Source: Elgaria multicarinata webbii | Taxonomy: Eukaryota > Chordata > Lepidosauria > Squamata > Anguidae | Assembly (NCBI RefSeq): GCF_023053635.1 | Contig: NC_086172.1 | Span: forward strand, 65,832,681-65,896,680 | Length of the DNA: 64,000 nucleotides | Direction: 5' to 3' | In this document: positions 11,301 to 24,669 of the stretch, in pieces | Layout of the letters: the number at the start of each line of letters is the position of its first letter | Numbering within the stretch: position 1 is the first letter of the stretch | Notes under the pieces: model-generated | Database searches by the model: none | Told to the model about the DNA's origin: nothing | What the model saw: the letters and a program-made list of their open reading frames with translations, nothing else | Made by a program: the position numbers and the translations under genes

Positions 11301-14300
11301 AGTGTGTGTCTGTGTGTGCACATATGTGCAGTCATTGCCCGCCCACCCCAGCAGACAGTGGGCATAGTCCTCAGTGCTGAAAAGGTTGTGCATCCTGAGC
11401 TACATGATGGAAAATCAACAACCATTTTGTACATTCCCAATTTAACTGATCATCATAAATATGAGGAGGGAATGAAAGGGCAAAAAAGGCATTTTTTACT
11501 GTTCCCACTTCACTATTATGCTTGGCAAATAAGAAACTGTCTTTCCTGCTCAATCAGTAGCTTCAGAAAAATAGGAAGTCCTGCAGTTTTACATTTTACT
11601 GTATGTAGTGGCATTTCAAGAACAATAGATCCACAGTCTTGTGCTCTTGTTTTGTTTTTAATTATTATTGTAATATTCTTTCGGTCCTTCCAGTTCGTTG
11701 TTCATGAAATCCCTGGTCAGGATCTAGAGGTAGACCTGTATGATGAAGATCCAGATAAAGATGACTTTCTGGGCAGGTGATGGATATACATTTCCTCTTC
11801 CATGTGAACCACTTTCTGATTTTTGTCCATATGTTTTGCTGTTCTTGCTGCTACTATTGCAGTTAGTAATAGGGTGCAGTCCTCTGTAGACTCCTGCACT
11901 TCTGAATGCAGGCAGAAAACTGGCTATTTGAATACTCTCTTGAATTTAAAAAAGAGAAAAAAAGCTCTCTCCATCAAAAGCTAGGATATTTGGGAGAATG
12001 GTTCCAGGCTTTCCCCTGATATGGTAATTTTAAAATATGCAGTGAACTTCTGCTATGGGAGAGCATTCAGACATTCATTTCCCCTCATCTGTATTCAGCA
12101 CTGTAGATTCTTAATATGGTTGTATGATCTACTGATGGATTGGATATTGGATGTGCATGAACTGGTGATCTTGCATTAGTTGGTGATCTTGCATCTAGAT
12201 TGGCCAAACTGGCTCTAGACATTTGTGGCACAACTTGAACCAGCATTTAGTAGTTCACTCCCCATCTTGCCTTATTTACAAATATGGAGCACTTCTGTCT
12301 GTCTCCAGACATTCACATGGACAATTCCCAGTATCTCTACTGAACCCATCTGTGTTAAAATTTGTGCTGGCTGTTTGTGTCACAATGAAGGTAGACAGTG
12401 CCTCTCTACCATTGCATTCTAACCAAAGCAGAACCTTGCTTGGAATTTGGGAGTGTGTATGTGTGTGTGTTTAATGGGTTGGGCCAGTGTCTCAAAGTAG
12501 CACTGGAATACACAAATGCCCAACAGAAGTGGAATGCACAAATATCCCTAGTTCATTTCTGTTCCTAAATGTAGCTGAAAGACCCAAATGTTTAAGGAAA
12601 CCCCCTAGTCTTGGGGATGAGGATGTGCACATTCTCTGAGCCAGTGCAAATTTGCACAGAGTGGGGAAGAAGGTCATAGCTGTCTTCTATATATACTCTG
12701 CTATCCTGGTTCTTGCTCGATTAAGGAGATCCTTCAAACATTACACTTTCATTTGGGCTCAGGACTGCCTCATTTCCTTGTGGACAGTAGATTTTTGAAA
12801 GCTGCAAGAATTCTCAGAGTTCCTGTAGAGATTTTCCCATACAGCTGGGGATGGCAAGGCAGAATATCCCATGGAACTAAAGGGACCCATTTCATGCATC
12901 TCTGTTCTGTGTGCTCCCCATATCTCATACAGGGGACTCTGCTATCAGTGGAGAAAGATCAACTCACTCAAAACTGAAGTAGGGCAAAAAGAATGTGAAG
13001 GCCAGGAGTCTCCCTAGGCATAAATACCCTGTTAATCACAAGAAGTATATACAATAGTTCATAAAAGGTTGATTTGTGTGACTTGTTCAATATATTTTAC
13101 AGCTTGCTTATAAACCTTGCAGATGTGATGAAAGACAGAGTTGTTGATGAGGTAAAACTTGTTTTTGGCTTGTTCGGTCTGATGATGCCTTTTTATTCAT
13201 GTTTTATAATGTTACTTAAAAGCATGTAGATTTTGTGAATAGGTTTTAAGGATGTTGGATTGTTGGCTAACAAAACATAAGAACTCAGTTTTACAAAATT
13301 AAAATAATCTATAGATACCCTTTCCAGCCCACCCACCCCCAACTTCAATCTCATGAATTCTCTACTGCCACTGAATATCTTAATATTTGCACAGGGCTGT
13401 TGATGAAAGATGACAAAAGCTGCAAAGAATCTTGGAGCTCCATTAAAAGCTAATAAACTGAGTGTGACATAAGCTTTCTGGGGCCTGATTCATTACTTGC
13501 CTGGGATTGTGTGTGTGTGCGTGTGTGTATGTCTCAGATAGACTCTGCCCCATAAAATATTAAAGCTGAGTTGCTTGAGCTGCTGATTCTGTTTCCTCTT
13601 GTACACAATACACAATTTCAACTTCATGTGCCTTTATGACGCTGTTGTGCATTTCTTCTCTTTTATAAAGTGGTTCCCCTTAAGCAAGATAGAAAGTGGA
13701 CATCTGCATTTAAAGCTTGAGTGGTTTTCTTTGGTTACCAATCAAGAGAAACTTTGTGAGGTGAGTTTTTATGTGTCGGGATAACGGATCTGAAATAAAC
13801 TCGGTGTAAAATGATTTTTGGAAGGGCGTGGAACAAAACCCAATCACCATTTGGTCTGTGTGCCTGCTTTACTAGTTACAGCATATTTATTGTGATGGTT
13901 GCACGTAAAGCATTTCTGTAGCGAATGCTGTATGCAGATTGTGCCAGGTATTTAAGATCCTGGTTTCTGTGGCATTTCGGAAGGGGCTCAGATGTGCCTA
14001 TAATGCATGGCTGTGGCCAGCAGTCATGTTAGGGCTTGTATCCATGTTGGTCCACTGCCCAGTCCCACAGCAGACAGTTAGCAGGGGGCTGCCAAAAAGA
14101 GGCCATGTAGCATGCAAGACCAGCTTTGTAATATGAATATGAAGATATTAAACAAAAAGCTCACATCAGTGTGACGATTTTTATTTTAATATTTTTTTCA
14201 GGACAAGAATGGTCTTGCCACAGCAATTCTCATAGTGTATTTGGACAGTGCTTTCAATCTTCCCGTGAGTAAACTGAAGTAACAACATCTTCATATCCTC

Positions 14301-17300
14301 AAGTTGCACACAAATAATTGCAAGTGTTTGTATGTTAACAATATGTACGAGTTCTGGTGCGCAGTACATTCAGCTGCTTTCCTGCCAAGCGTACTACTTT
14401 GACTGACAAAATATTGTCTTATCTGGAAGCTGGATCCCACAACTTCATAAGGGCCTACCTGATTTGAACTGTTTGGGGAATTGTGATGCCTGGCAGATCT
14501 ATGTATTTAATGACCTCTACAAGTGAAAGGGTGCTTCTTGAGATAGAGTTGGAACTCAGTCTTTCAAAACAACAATTTGAGGCAGAGTATTCCATAAAGA
14601 CCCCATGACAAGGGTTCACTTGCTTGGGGCAGTGGGGGCGGTCGGTAAAGGACATCCAGACTACCAGAAACATAGCCACACTTCCCCCTCCCTGACCTTT
14701 ACAGGGTTTTAGATTAATAACAATATATGTGGCAAATCATAACTCCCTGCAGTAAAATTGGCTTCTGCCAGTAACCCGCCCTATGAAAGATAAGGCTATC
14801 AATGGCTATATGTGATGTGGCTATATATTGCCCCTAGTATCAGAGATTATATCCCTTTCAATACCAGTTGCTGGGGAACACAAGCAGGAGGGTGCTGTTG
14901 TAGTCACGTCCCGCCTGTGAGCTTCCCATGGGCATCTGGTTGGCCACTGTGGGGACAAAATGATGGACTAGATAGATGGACCAACTGAGCTGTTCTCATG
15001 TCCCCGGTGTCTATAAGCCTGAGCTTTCATCGTTGGTTGCTCTTCAATCAGATTTCTGAGTTACAAAACTTGAAAACATAATAAAACAAGATTTTAAAAA
15101 TCCATGCAAAAATATACTAAAAGCAACAGAATCTATAAGAGCAGATTTATTTATATATTTTAAAAAATCCTCATCAGCCAGGATAAAACAGACCAAATTA
15201 ATAAAAGGCCTGAGTGGGGCAGGAGGTCTTCATCTGGCACTTTATAATGTCATCTAAGCAGGCATTGAGCAAGCCTTCCTAGGGTGAACGTTCCACAAAT
15301 GCTATGACATCTCCTTTTTTTTTTCTTTTTCTTTTTTGCAACTCTTTAATGTTAAATATCTTCCCTAATACAGAAAAACCAGTTTGAATATTTCAATGGT
15401 GAATATGGAGCAAAGAAGTATAAAAAAGACAGGTACCTCAAGGTAAATAACTGTTATTTCCCCTTATCCCAAAAGGGCACACCTGCTGAACACTATATTC
15501 AATGGATGTCATGGTGGATAAAAACTGGAAAAAATATTTTGCATCATTAGCGTTAAGCTTTGTGTCTTGCTGTGTCAGAATAGAAATATTAGTTGGTTGG
15601 AATAATAGTGTCGGTGAAGCTACAGTGGTGTTCAGCTTGTAGGAGCAATACTTAAACTAAGGTTATGCAGGGCATGAAGACTTTTGAAGGACTCTATAAT
15701 AATACTGATGGCCTCTGCATCCATATACTCAAAAGTAGAAATCTGCATTGCTTTGGGTCCAGATCCAGACTGGGAGCAAATCAGACCAAAGCAGTCTGGA
15801 TCAGGTCTGAAGTGCTTCACATTGGTAAACTGCAATATCTGACCTGCCTCTGATGTCCAGATCTTGCTTTGGATCTGGATCGAAAGTGGGTTGAAACAGG
15901 TTGTGGGGTCCCTGCACAACCCTACTCAAAGGCATGTATCTAGACCACATGGTGATATAAACAAGCTTACATTTCAAAGGCTCAGCAGACATTATTTTCA
16001 AAGCTTATTATTTCTGAGCCATTTGATTTTTAAACACTTGAAGCAACAACACCTTTTAGTCATCAAAGCTACTGAATTACGTCTGAAAAGACAACAATTG
16101 TATACCCATCCCTGGCCCTGTGTCTATCTTAATGCAAATATTTAATTACGTCCAATACAGCCTACAGCTTACTTGTAGTCCTCTGTTTTAAACTTTCAGT
16201 GAGGTCTTTTATGCTAGCTCCTGGCTCAAGCTATCACTGATGACACTCAAAAATCTTGCAGCAGAAACTGCTGCTTGTTCCATGAAGTTATCTCGCTAAA
16301 TGGTTATTCTACAATATTCAAGTTCTATTTCTAAACATGGGTGGCTGAACACTGCTATATCTAGCAACAAATGCTGGGTGTATTGTATTGCATTTAGTGG
16401 AGAAAATGCATTATTAAAAATACCAAATTCCTAATCAAAGTAGGCTTCGTACCCCTTCCCAAAGACTTTTGAATCGTCAAATTAATGCTAATCTTTCTGC
16501 TTAAGCCACTTTCTTCTCTTGTGGAATTTGTTGCAATTAACACTGTCTTTTATTTCAAAACTGTAAATAATAAAGAAGATGGATCAAGAGCCTTCCTCCT
16601 TTGTCCTGCTCACAGTGGGTAGCAAAACTCATAGAAGCAAGGTAAGGGGCATTGTCTTCTGTTTTTCATCAAGCAGACACAAGTACGTTCACTTTTTAGA
16701 GATCCATGCATTTCCAGTAGCAAAGTATTAAAGGATGCCTTGTCCTTGAATGCTTCAGTACTTTTGAGATCATAAAAATACAAGCCTTGATGCAGTACAG
16801 ATGCTAGCTCTGAGTATCAGTGGTGTAATGTTTGTGGGGTGTGATAGTATTGCTTCAAGGGGATTAGCCATGCAGTTGTTTTGTAACTATTTTTGCTATA
16901 TGCAGTTGGATAAGCACTCCAGTACTGACCTTGCACAGAATATGAACATACAGGCACCTGGAATTGTTAAAAAGAAAACACTTGCACACTAAAAGAAAAA
17001 AAGCAAACATTTCTGAAATGGTAGAGTGAATATGATGGGATTTTCTGCTTTCAACTATTAGCATGCTGTACCCATGCACTGGGAATGTGCAACCTCCAAT
17101 AGGAGGTTATTCTGAGATGTGCGAACCTGGACACTATGGGATTGTTTGCAAAACACAACAGCCCACTGTGAATTATTTAACCCACGGTGAGGCTGCAGCA
17201 CATGCAAGGTATGTGCAGCTGCTATTCTGAATGGGCTGCAGCACATCTGGGGCACATGCAGCAACCATTTTGAATATGTGAACCCAGGGTGTGTGAGTTA

Positions 17301-20300
17301 TGCAAGGGTTAAACAGTATTTAACAACCCTTGCATACCCATGCTTGTTGGGTTTGGCCAACATGCATATGTAACCTGGAACCCACAGGTAACGCAGCTCA
17401 AATTGGGTTAAATAACTCACGATGAGCTGCAGAGTGTCACCTGACCCCAGTCCATGAGTTAGGTAATCATGGGTTAAACAACCCACATTTAACCTATGAT
17501 TAGTTCTTAGGTTAACTGTGGATTGTTTAACCCACGATTAACTCATAATGTCTGGGTTCGCATATCGCAGAATAACTTCCGATTGAGCTGATGGGAGGTT
17601 ACGTATTCAAACTGGTGGTGGCACATGCTGTGGGTTACATATCATTTTACATGTCAAAGAGGCCAATGGCTATCTACCATGGTCACTCTCCAGCCACTGG
17701 TTACACAGACACATATTGCCTCTGGACCTGAAAGGTCCACACAATGAAAAGGGCATGAAGATGTAAGTCATGGACATCGGTCACAATAGACATGTAGCGT
17801 TTGTGCAATCCTATTCTGTGTAGCAACTGCAGTGGCAATTGAGATGCTTGCTTTGGGAAGAACTTCATTTTTGCAGGGGCACAATAGAGCACACCCAGTG
17901 CTGGGAAGATCTGAGACCCCCATAACTGATGTGCAAACTGGTGTAAACATCTGGACTGTAACAAACAGGGATGGGGGGTAACAGGACTGTATGATCATTC
18001 CATAAAAATCTGACCATCTGGAAAGCCTCAAATATAATGCCACTGTATTGTATTTAATATAGTTGGACACCCTGCATGTTTACACAATGGATACTTTCCC
18101 CAAAAACATTGTGTGTGCATGTGCACGCTCCAGCTGTTTTTTGGGGGGTTATGTCCTGGGAACTGCTGGTGCAAATGAGTGCTCATGAATACCTCATTAA
18201 TAAGGCACTTGGCTTTCCCACAATGTTCCTGCTATGTCTGTGCAGGTAATGCACTAAGAGAATACTACCTTAAATGAACTTGCGGCTTTTTTGATAGAAA
18301 GGCAGGGTACATACATACATAAATGTCTATTTGGAAGTATCTCCCATTGAACTGAACTGAATGGGGCTAGCTTGCAAGTATGTGCTTTTAGGATTGCAGC
18401 CTGTGATCTATAGCTAATGTGAGAATGTCTTTCTGTCTTCCCTCCACCCCCTGCAATTCCTCAAACAGACTCGTAATTTCACTAAGGATCCTGTGTGGGG
18501 CCAGGCGTTCACATTCTTTGTCCACAGCGCGCCGTCACAATCTCTTCACCTGGAGGTCAGTTTGTCCTGTTTCTCTTTCAGTGAATGTGGCCCATTTTGG
18601 AGTTCCGTCTTTGTACACATGTTCTCTGATGTGTATACACTAACACTGCTTTAGAAAGTGACTGCAAAAGTGGATCACTTTTTCAAGGAGGGGATTTTGG
18701 GGAGCCAAAAATTTTACATTTTTGTATATGTGGCCAAAATGTAATTCATGATATTGCGCATTATGTCTTACACGGCTTGGTGTACGCCTCTCACAGAGAA
18801 TGCTTCCACTGGATGAATAAGTGTCACGTCTTTGCAAAACAAGCTTGTACAGCAAAGCTGGGCGACACTGGGGTGAGGGCAAAAAAAAAAAGTTTTTCAA
18901 GCTAAATTTGAAGTTTTTTAAGTTGCTGTAGTGGTTTGCTCATGAAATGCAGTAGCAAATCAATTTGTTTTACTGCCACTGTGCCACCAAGGCAGTGGCT
19001 CCATAATGACCACAGACTGTGTGTTGCCCATGCCTGTCGTATGGGAGACCACCTGACCTAAGAGATTTAATAAAATGTTTCAGTAACAGGTGGACTAGTT
19101 TGTTCATGTCCTCTGTAAATTTAGACATTGGGTTCCATAGTCTGTCTTTTTTTCCTTTGTGCTTTGTTTTGTAATGATATATTTGTGATGACATATGGTT
19201 GAAACTGGTTTCTTATGGAAGCTTTTCAACCTAATAAGGCAGATCTGTTGAAACAACATTTCAGAGGCCTTGAAGCCACCCTTCCTAGAAAAACATGGAT
19301 CTGTTTCATGAGAAAATCAGAAGTGATGTAGTACACTGGGCAGAGAGGGCTGGATTTAAGCTCATTGAAATCACAAATTTGATGGGTTATGTGAATAATC
19401 CTGCAGTTTTCATTGTAAAATTAGAATTTTGTGCAACTTTTGTGAATATGAAGATGATTTATAATTACAGGCAAGGGCAGTAATGAAGGTAATATGTGGC
19501 ACCACTACTGTGAATGGTTGCCTCTTGGTTCAGTCAGTTAAAAGCATGTAGCCGTTTGCCTTCCATTGGATCTGCTGTGATGACCAAGTAGGCCCAGTGA
19601 GACTTTGGGACAAGATTTGACCAGCCTTCCACCTTCACATTGCTTCTCCTCCTTTGAGGTACATGTGGTGAGGCTCTTTGCTCCACTGCGACTGCGGATT
19701 GCAGTTCTGTACCGCCCCCCAGGCTCGTCCTCAAAATTTATCTCTGATTTTGATTCGTGGCTGTCCTTTTTCCTCTCTGATAACTGTCCTACTCTTATCT
19801 TGGGTGAATGCAGAGATGACTCGGGCGGTTGACACGATCGCGCCCAAGCGTCCTCTCCCTCTGAGCAGAGCCCGGTCAGCTCCTTGGTATACATCTGAGC
19901 TGAGGGCGATGAAGCAAGAGGGGAGACGGCTAGAACGCAGGTGGAGGAAAACTCGTGCTGGGTCTGATCGAACACGGGCTAGAGCTCACTATCGAGCCTA
20001 CTCTGTGGCGGTGAGGGTGGCAAAGAGGCAGTTCTTTTCCACCAGCATTGCGTCTTCTCGGTGTCGTCCGGCGGAGCTTTTCCGAGTGGTTTGTGGCCTG
20101 TTACACTCTGGGCCAGGGCGTGAGATAGTTGAACCCTCGGTAGCACGCTGTGACGAGTTTGCACGGCACTTTGAAGATAAAGTCGCTCAGATTCGTCATG
20201 AATTGGACACCACACTTAATGCAGCACCACTAGTAGAGGCGTTCAGAGCGCCGTCCTGCTCAGTTTTATTGGATGAGTTTCAGTTATTGAGGCCCGAGGA

Positions 20301-23300
20301 TGTGGACAAGGTGCTTGGCCAAGTCCGGTCGACCACCTGTGTGCTTGACCCTTGCCCCTCGTGGCTCATTACATCAAATAAGGAGGGGATCGCCGGCTGG
20401 GTCCAGGAGGTTGTAAATGCCTCCTTGAGAGAGGGAGTGGTGCCGGCCTCTTTAAAAGAGGCGGTAATTAGACCACTCCTGAAGAAGCCTAATCTGGACC
20501 CGGAAGATGTTAACAACTACAGGCCGGTGGCTAATATCCCTTTCCTGGGCAAGGTGCTTGAGCGGGTGGTTGCAGGACAACTCCAGGCACTCTTGAATGA
20601 AATGGATTATCTAGATCCATTTCAATCGGGTTTCAGGCCTGGTTTTGGAACGGAAACTGCCTTGGTCGCCCTGTGGGATGACCTCTGTCGGGAGAGAGAC
20701 AGGGGGAGTGCGACCCTGTTGGTTCTCCTGGACCTCTCAGCGGCCTTCGATACCATCGACCATGGTATCCTTCTGGATAGGTTGTCTGAACTGGGAGTTG
20801 GAGGTACTGCGTTGCAGTGGTTCCGCTCCTACTTGGATGGCCGATTCCAGAAGGTGGTGCTGGGGGATTATTGCTCTGTGCCGTGGCTCCTAAGCCATGG
20901 GGTTCCGCAGGGCTCTATTTTATCCCCTATGCTGTTTAACATATACATGAAGGTTATCCGGAGATGTGGACTGAGGTGTCATCAATATGCGGATGACACC
21001 CAGCTCTACCTTTCCTTTTCATCAAACCCAGGTGAGGCAGTGACTGTTCTGAACCAGTGCCTGGGCACGGTAATGGACTGGATGAGGGCTAACAAACTGA
21101 GACTCAATCCAGACAAGACGGAGGTACTGTTAGCGGGTGGTTCATTTGTCCGGCGAGGTGATGTTTGCCCTGTCCTGGACGGGGTTGCACTCTCCCTAAA
21201 GGATCGGGTCCGTAGTTTGGGGGTGCTCTTCGATCCAGAACTGTCACTTGAGGCACAGGTGAACTCAGTGGCAAAGAGCACCTTTTATCAGCTTAGGCTG
21301 ATATACCAACTGCGCCCTTATCTGGACAGTGATAGCCTAGCTACAGTTATCCATGCTCTGATAACCTCTCGTTTGGATTACTGCAATGCGTTATATGTGG
21401 GGCTGCCTTTGAAAACGGTCCGGAAGCTTCAGCTGGTACAAAACAGGGCAGCCCGTTTACTAACAGGGACTGGCTGGCGAGATCACATTACGCCAGTCCT
21501 TTTACAACTTCATTGGCTGCCAGTCCAGGTCCGGGCCCGATTCAAAGTGCTGGTATTGACATTTAAAGCCCTAAACAGTTTGGGGCCAGGTTATTTGAAG
21601 GAACGCCTCCTCCCATATGTACCTACCCGGACCTTAAGATCATCTACAGGGGCCCTTCTCCGTGAGCCCCTGCCAAAGGAAGTGAGGCAGGTGGCTACTA
21701 GGAGGAGGGCTTTCTCCGCTGTGGCACCCCGGTTGTGGAATGAGCTCCCCAGAGAGGTCCGCCTGGCGCCTACACTGTACTCCTTTCGTCGCCAGCTGAA
21801 GACCTTTTTATTCACTCAGTATTTTAACACTTAATTTTAACTTAAATTTAAATTATACTGTTTTAACTCTGTATTTTAACCTTATATCAATTTTGCTGCG
21901 TGGTTTTATCCTGGTTGTGCTTTTTATATTGTATTTTGTATTTGTATTTTTAACTTGTTGGTTGTTTTATGATGATTTTAATTTTTGTGAACCGCCCAGA
22001 GAGCTTCGGCTATTGGGCGGTATAAAAATGAAATAAATAAATAAATAAATAAATAAATTTCAATATTCATGTGGATGACCCTCAAGATGCTGCAGCTCTA
22101 CGATTTCGCTCATTATCTTCCTCTTATGATCTTAAGCTTTGGTCTGATGCACCCACACATTCCCTTGGACACTGTCTGGATCTTGTTCTCACTCGGAATT
22201 GCTCTGTGTTGGACTTTTCTACTGCTCACTTTCCGTTGTCAGATCATCACCTAGTTTCTTTTAATATTACTCATAATCCTCCTCCTTCACGTCCCGCTTC
22301 TCGCTCTTGTCGTGACTTGCAATCTATCAATTATGAGGCTTTTTCCCAGTCTCTAGCCTCCTCGCTTCCTTCTGTCTGTTCGGCTGTCTCCTTGGACTCA
22401 GCTGTCTCCTTCTTTAATTCCTCCTTATCTTCAACTCTTGATAATCTTGCTCCATCTACAACTCGGATAGTTCGCCCTTCTCAACCCCAACCGTGGCTCA
22501 CCTCTTCCCTCTGCTACCTTCGCTCTTGTTCCCGGGCAGCTGAACGCCTTTGGCGTAAGACCAGGGACCGGGCAGACTTTGTCCATTACAAATTTGTACT
22601 CGCCTCTTTCTCTTCTGCCATCTCACTGGCCAAACAGCAGTACTACTCAACGCTGATCCAGTCAAATGCTAGGCATCCTCAGCGGCTCTTTGCGTCCTTC
22701 AATTCTCTTCTGAAGCCTAATCCGCCATCTCTCCCCGCCTCTCTGTCTGCTAATAACTTTGCCTCTTTTTTCAATGCTAAAATCCAAACTATCCGCTCTG
22801 ATCTGGCCAGCTCTGCTCCTCTTCCAGTTCCTGTTCCTCATCTGTCAGCTCCTCCTGCAAATTTCTCTGCGTTTCCTTCGGTCTCTGCGGATGAACTGTC
22901 TACAATACTGCGCTCTTCGAAGCCTTCCACTTGTTCTCGTGATCCGATTCCTTCTCGCGTCTTTATTAATCTTATTCCTGCTATCCTCCCTTCCTTGCTA
23001 CATATTATTAATCTTTCTCTGTCCTCTGGTTCATTTCCTTCTGCTTTTAAACATGCTACAGTCTCTCCCATTCCCAAGAAACCTACTCTTGATAGGCTAT
23101 CTCTGTCTAACTACCGACCTGTCTCTTTGTTGCCGTTTGTTCCAAAGATCCTGGAGCGTGCGGTCTACTCTCGCTGTCTTGACTTTCTTTCTAGTAACTC
23201 TGCTTTGGATCCATTTCAATCTGGATTCCATCCTCTGCATTCCATCGAAACAGCCCTTACTAAGATCACCAATGATCTCCTTACTGCCAAGTCTAAAGGC

Positions 23301-24638
23301 CATTATTCCGTTCTTATTCTCCTTGATCTAACTGCAGCCTTTGACACGGTTGATCATGATCTTCTCTTAGATTCCCTTCATGACCTTGGATTTTGTGGCT
23401 CTGTCTATAACTGGTTTGCCTCCTATCTAGCGGGTCGCTCTTTCAGCGTGTTGACTAATGACAGCTCGTCTTCCTCCTTTCCCCTTTCGGTAGGGGTTCC
23501 GCAAGGCTCAGTGCTTGGCCCGTTGTTGTTTTCCTTATACATGTTGCCCTTGGGCAAGCTTATTCAATCTCATTGCCTCCAATATCATCTGTACGCCGAT
23601 GATACACAACTATATCTGTCATCTCCGGAACTTTCTCCTGATGTTCACGATCGTATCTCGGCATATCTTTCAGATATCTCAGCTTGGCTGCTTCATCGTC
23701 GCTTGAAACTTAACATGGCAAAGACTGAATTACTTGTTTTTCCTCCTAAACCTTCTCCTCATCTCTCATTCTCTCTTACTGTCAATGATGTTACGCTTAC
23801 TCCGGTCAAGGAAGCTCGTAGCCTTGGCTTTATATTCGACTCCTCGCTCTCCTTTATTCCTCATATTGAGGCAGTAGCTAAATCTTGTCGATTTTTCCTG
23901 TATAATATTGCCAGGATTCGATCATTTTTGTCTGTCTCTTCTGCCAAAACGCTTGTTCATGCACTGGTTATTTCACGGTTGGACTACTGCAACCTTCTTC
24001 TCTCTGGCCTTCCTTCTTCTCACATCAGTCCATTGGTTTCTGTTCACCACTCTGCCGCAAAGATCATCTTCTTGGCTCGCCGCTCCGACCATGTTACTCC
24101 GCTTCTGAAATCTCTTCATTGGCTTCCAATTCACTTCAGAATCCAATATAAACTTCTCCTGTTAACCTTCAAAGCTTTTCACGGTCTAGCTCCTTCCTAT
24201 CTCTCCTCTCTCATCTCACACTATTGCCCCGCACGTGCTCTTCGCTCCTCTGATGCCATGTTTCTCGCCTGCCCAAGGGCCTCTACTTCCCTTGCTCGGC
24301 TTTGTCCATTTTCTTCTGCTGCCCCTTACGCCTGGAACGCTCTTCCAGAACATTTGAGAACTACAAGTTCAACCGCAGCTTTTAAAGCTCAACTAAAAAC
24401 TTTTCTTTTTCCTAAAGCTTTTAAAACTTGATGTTGTGCAGATTTCTACTGTTACTTTCTACTGTTAGTTTTACCCTACCCTGTGCCTGCTTACCCTACT
24501 CTGTACCTGTTTGCATTCTCTTCCCCTCCTTATTGTTTTACTATGATTTTATTAGATTGTAAGCCTATGCGGCAGGGTCTTGCTATTTACTGTTTTACTC
24601 TGTACAGCACCAGGTACACTGATGGTGCTATATAAATA

Positions 24639-24669
<31 letters not shown>

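Noticed and set aside
11271-11780. A 169-codon frame that could be a larger exon
   Set aside because: Only 11694-11776 matches ESYT3 C2A; the rest is intron read-through, and the acceptor at 11693 is clear.
22759-23331. Plus-strand 190-codon frame in the L2 element
   Set aside because: It is a shadow frame of the RT coding sequence; the Leu-rich translation is not protein-like.
19590-24668. The RT frames as a domesticated host reverse transcriptase
   Set aside because: Both have LINE 3' UTRs, tails, truncated 5' ends and sister copies nearby; no host promoter, splice or conservation signal.
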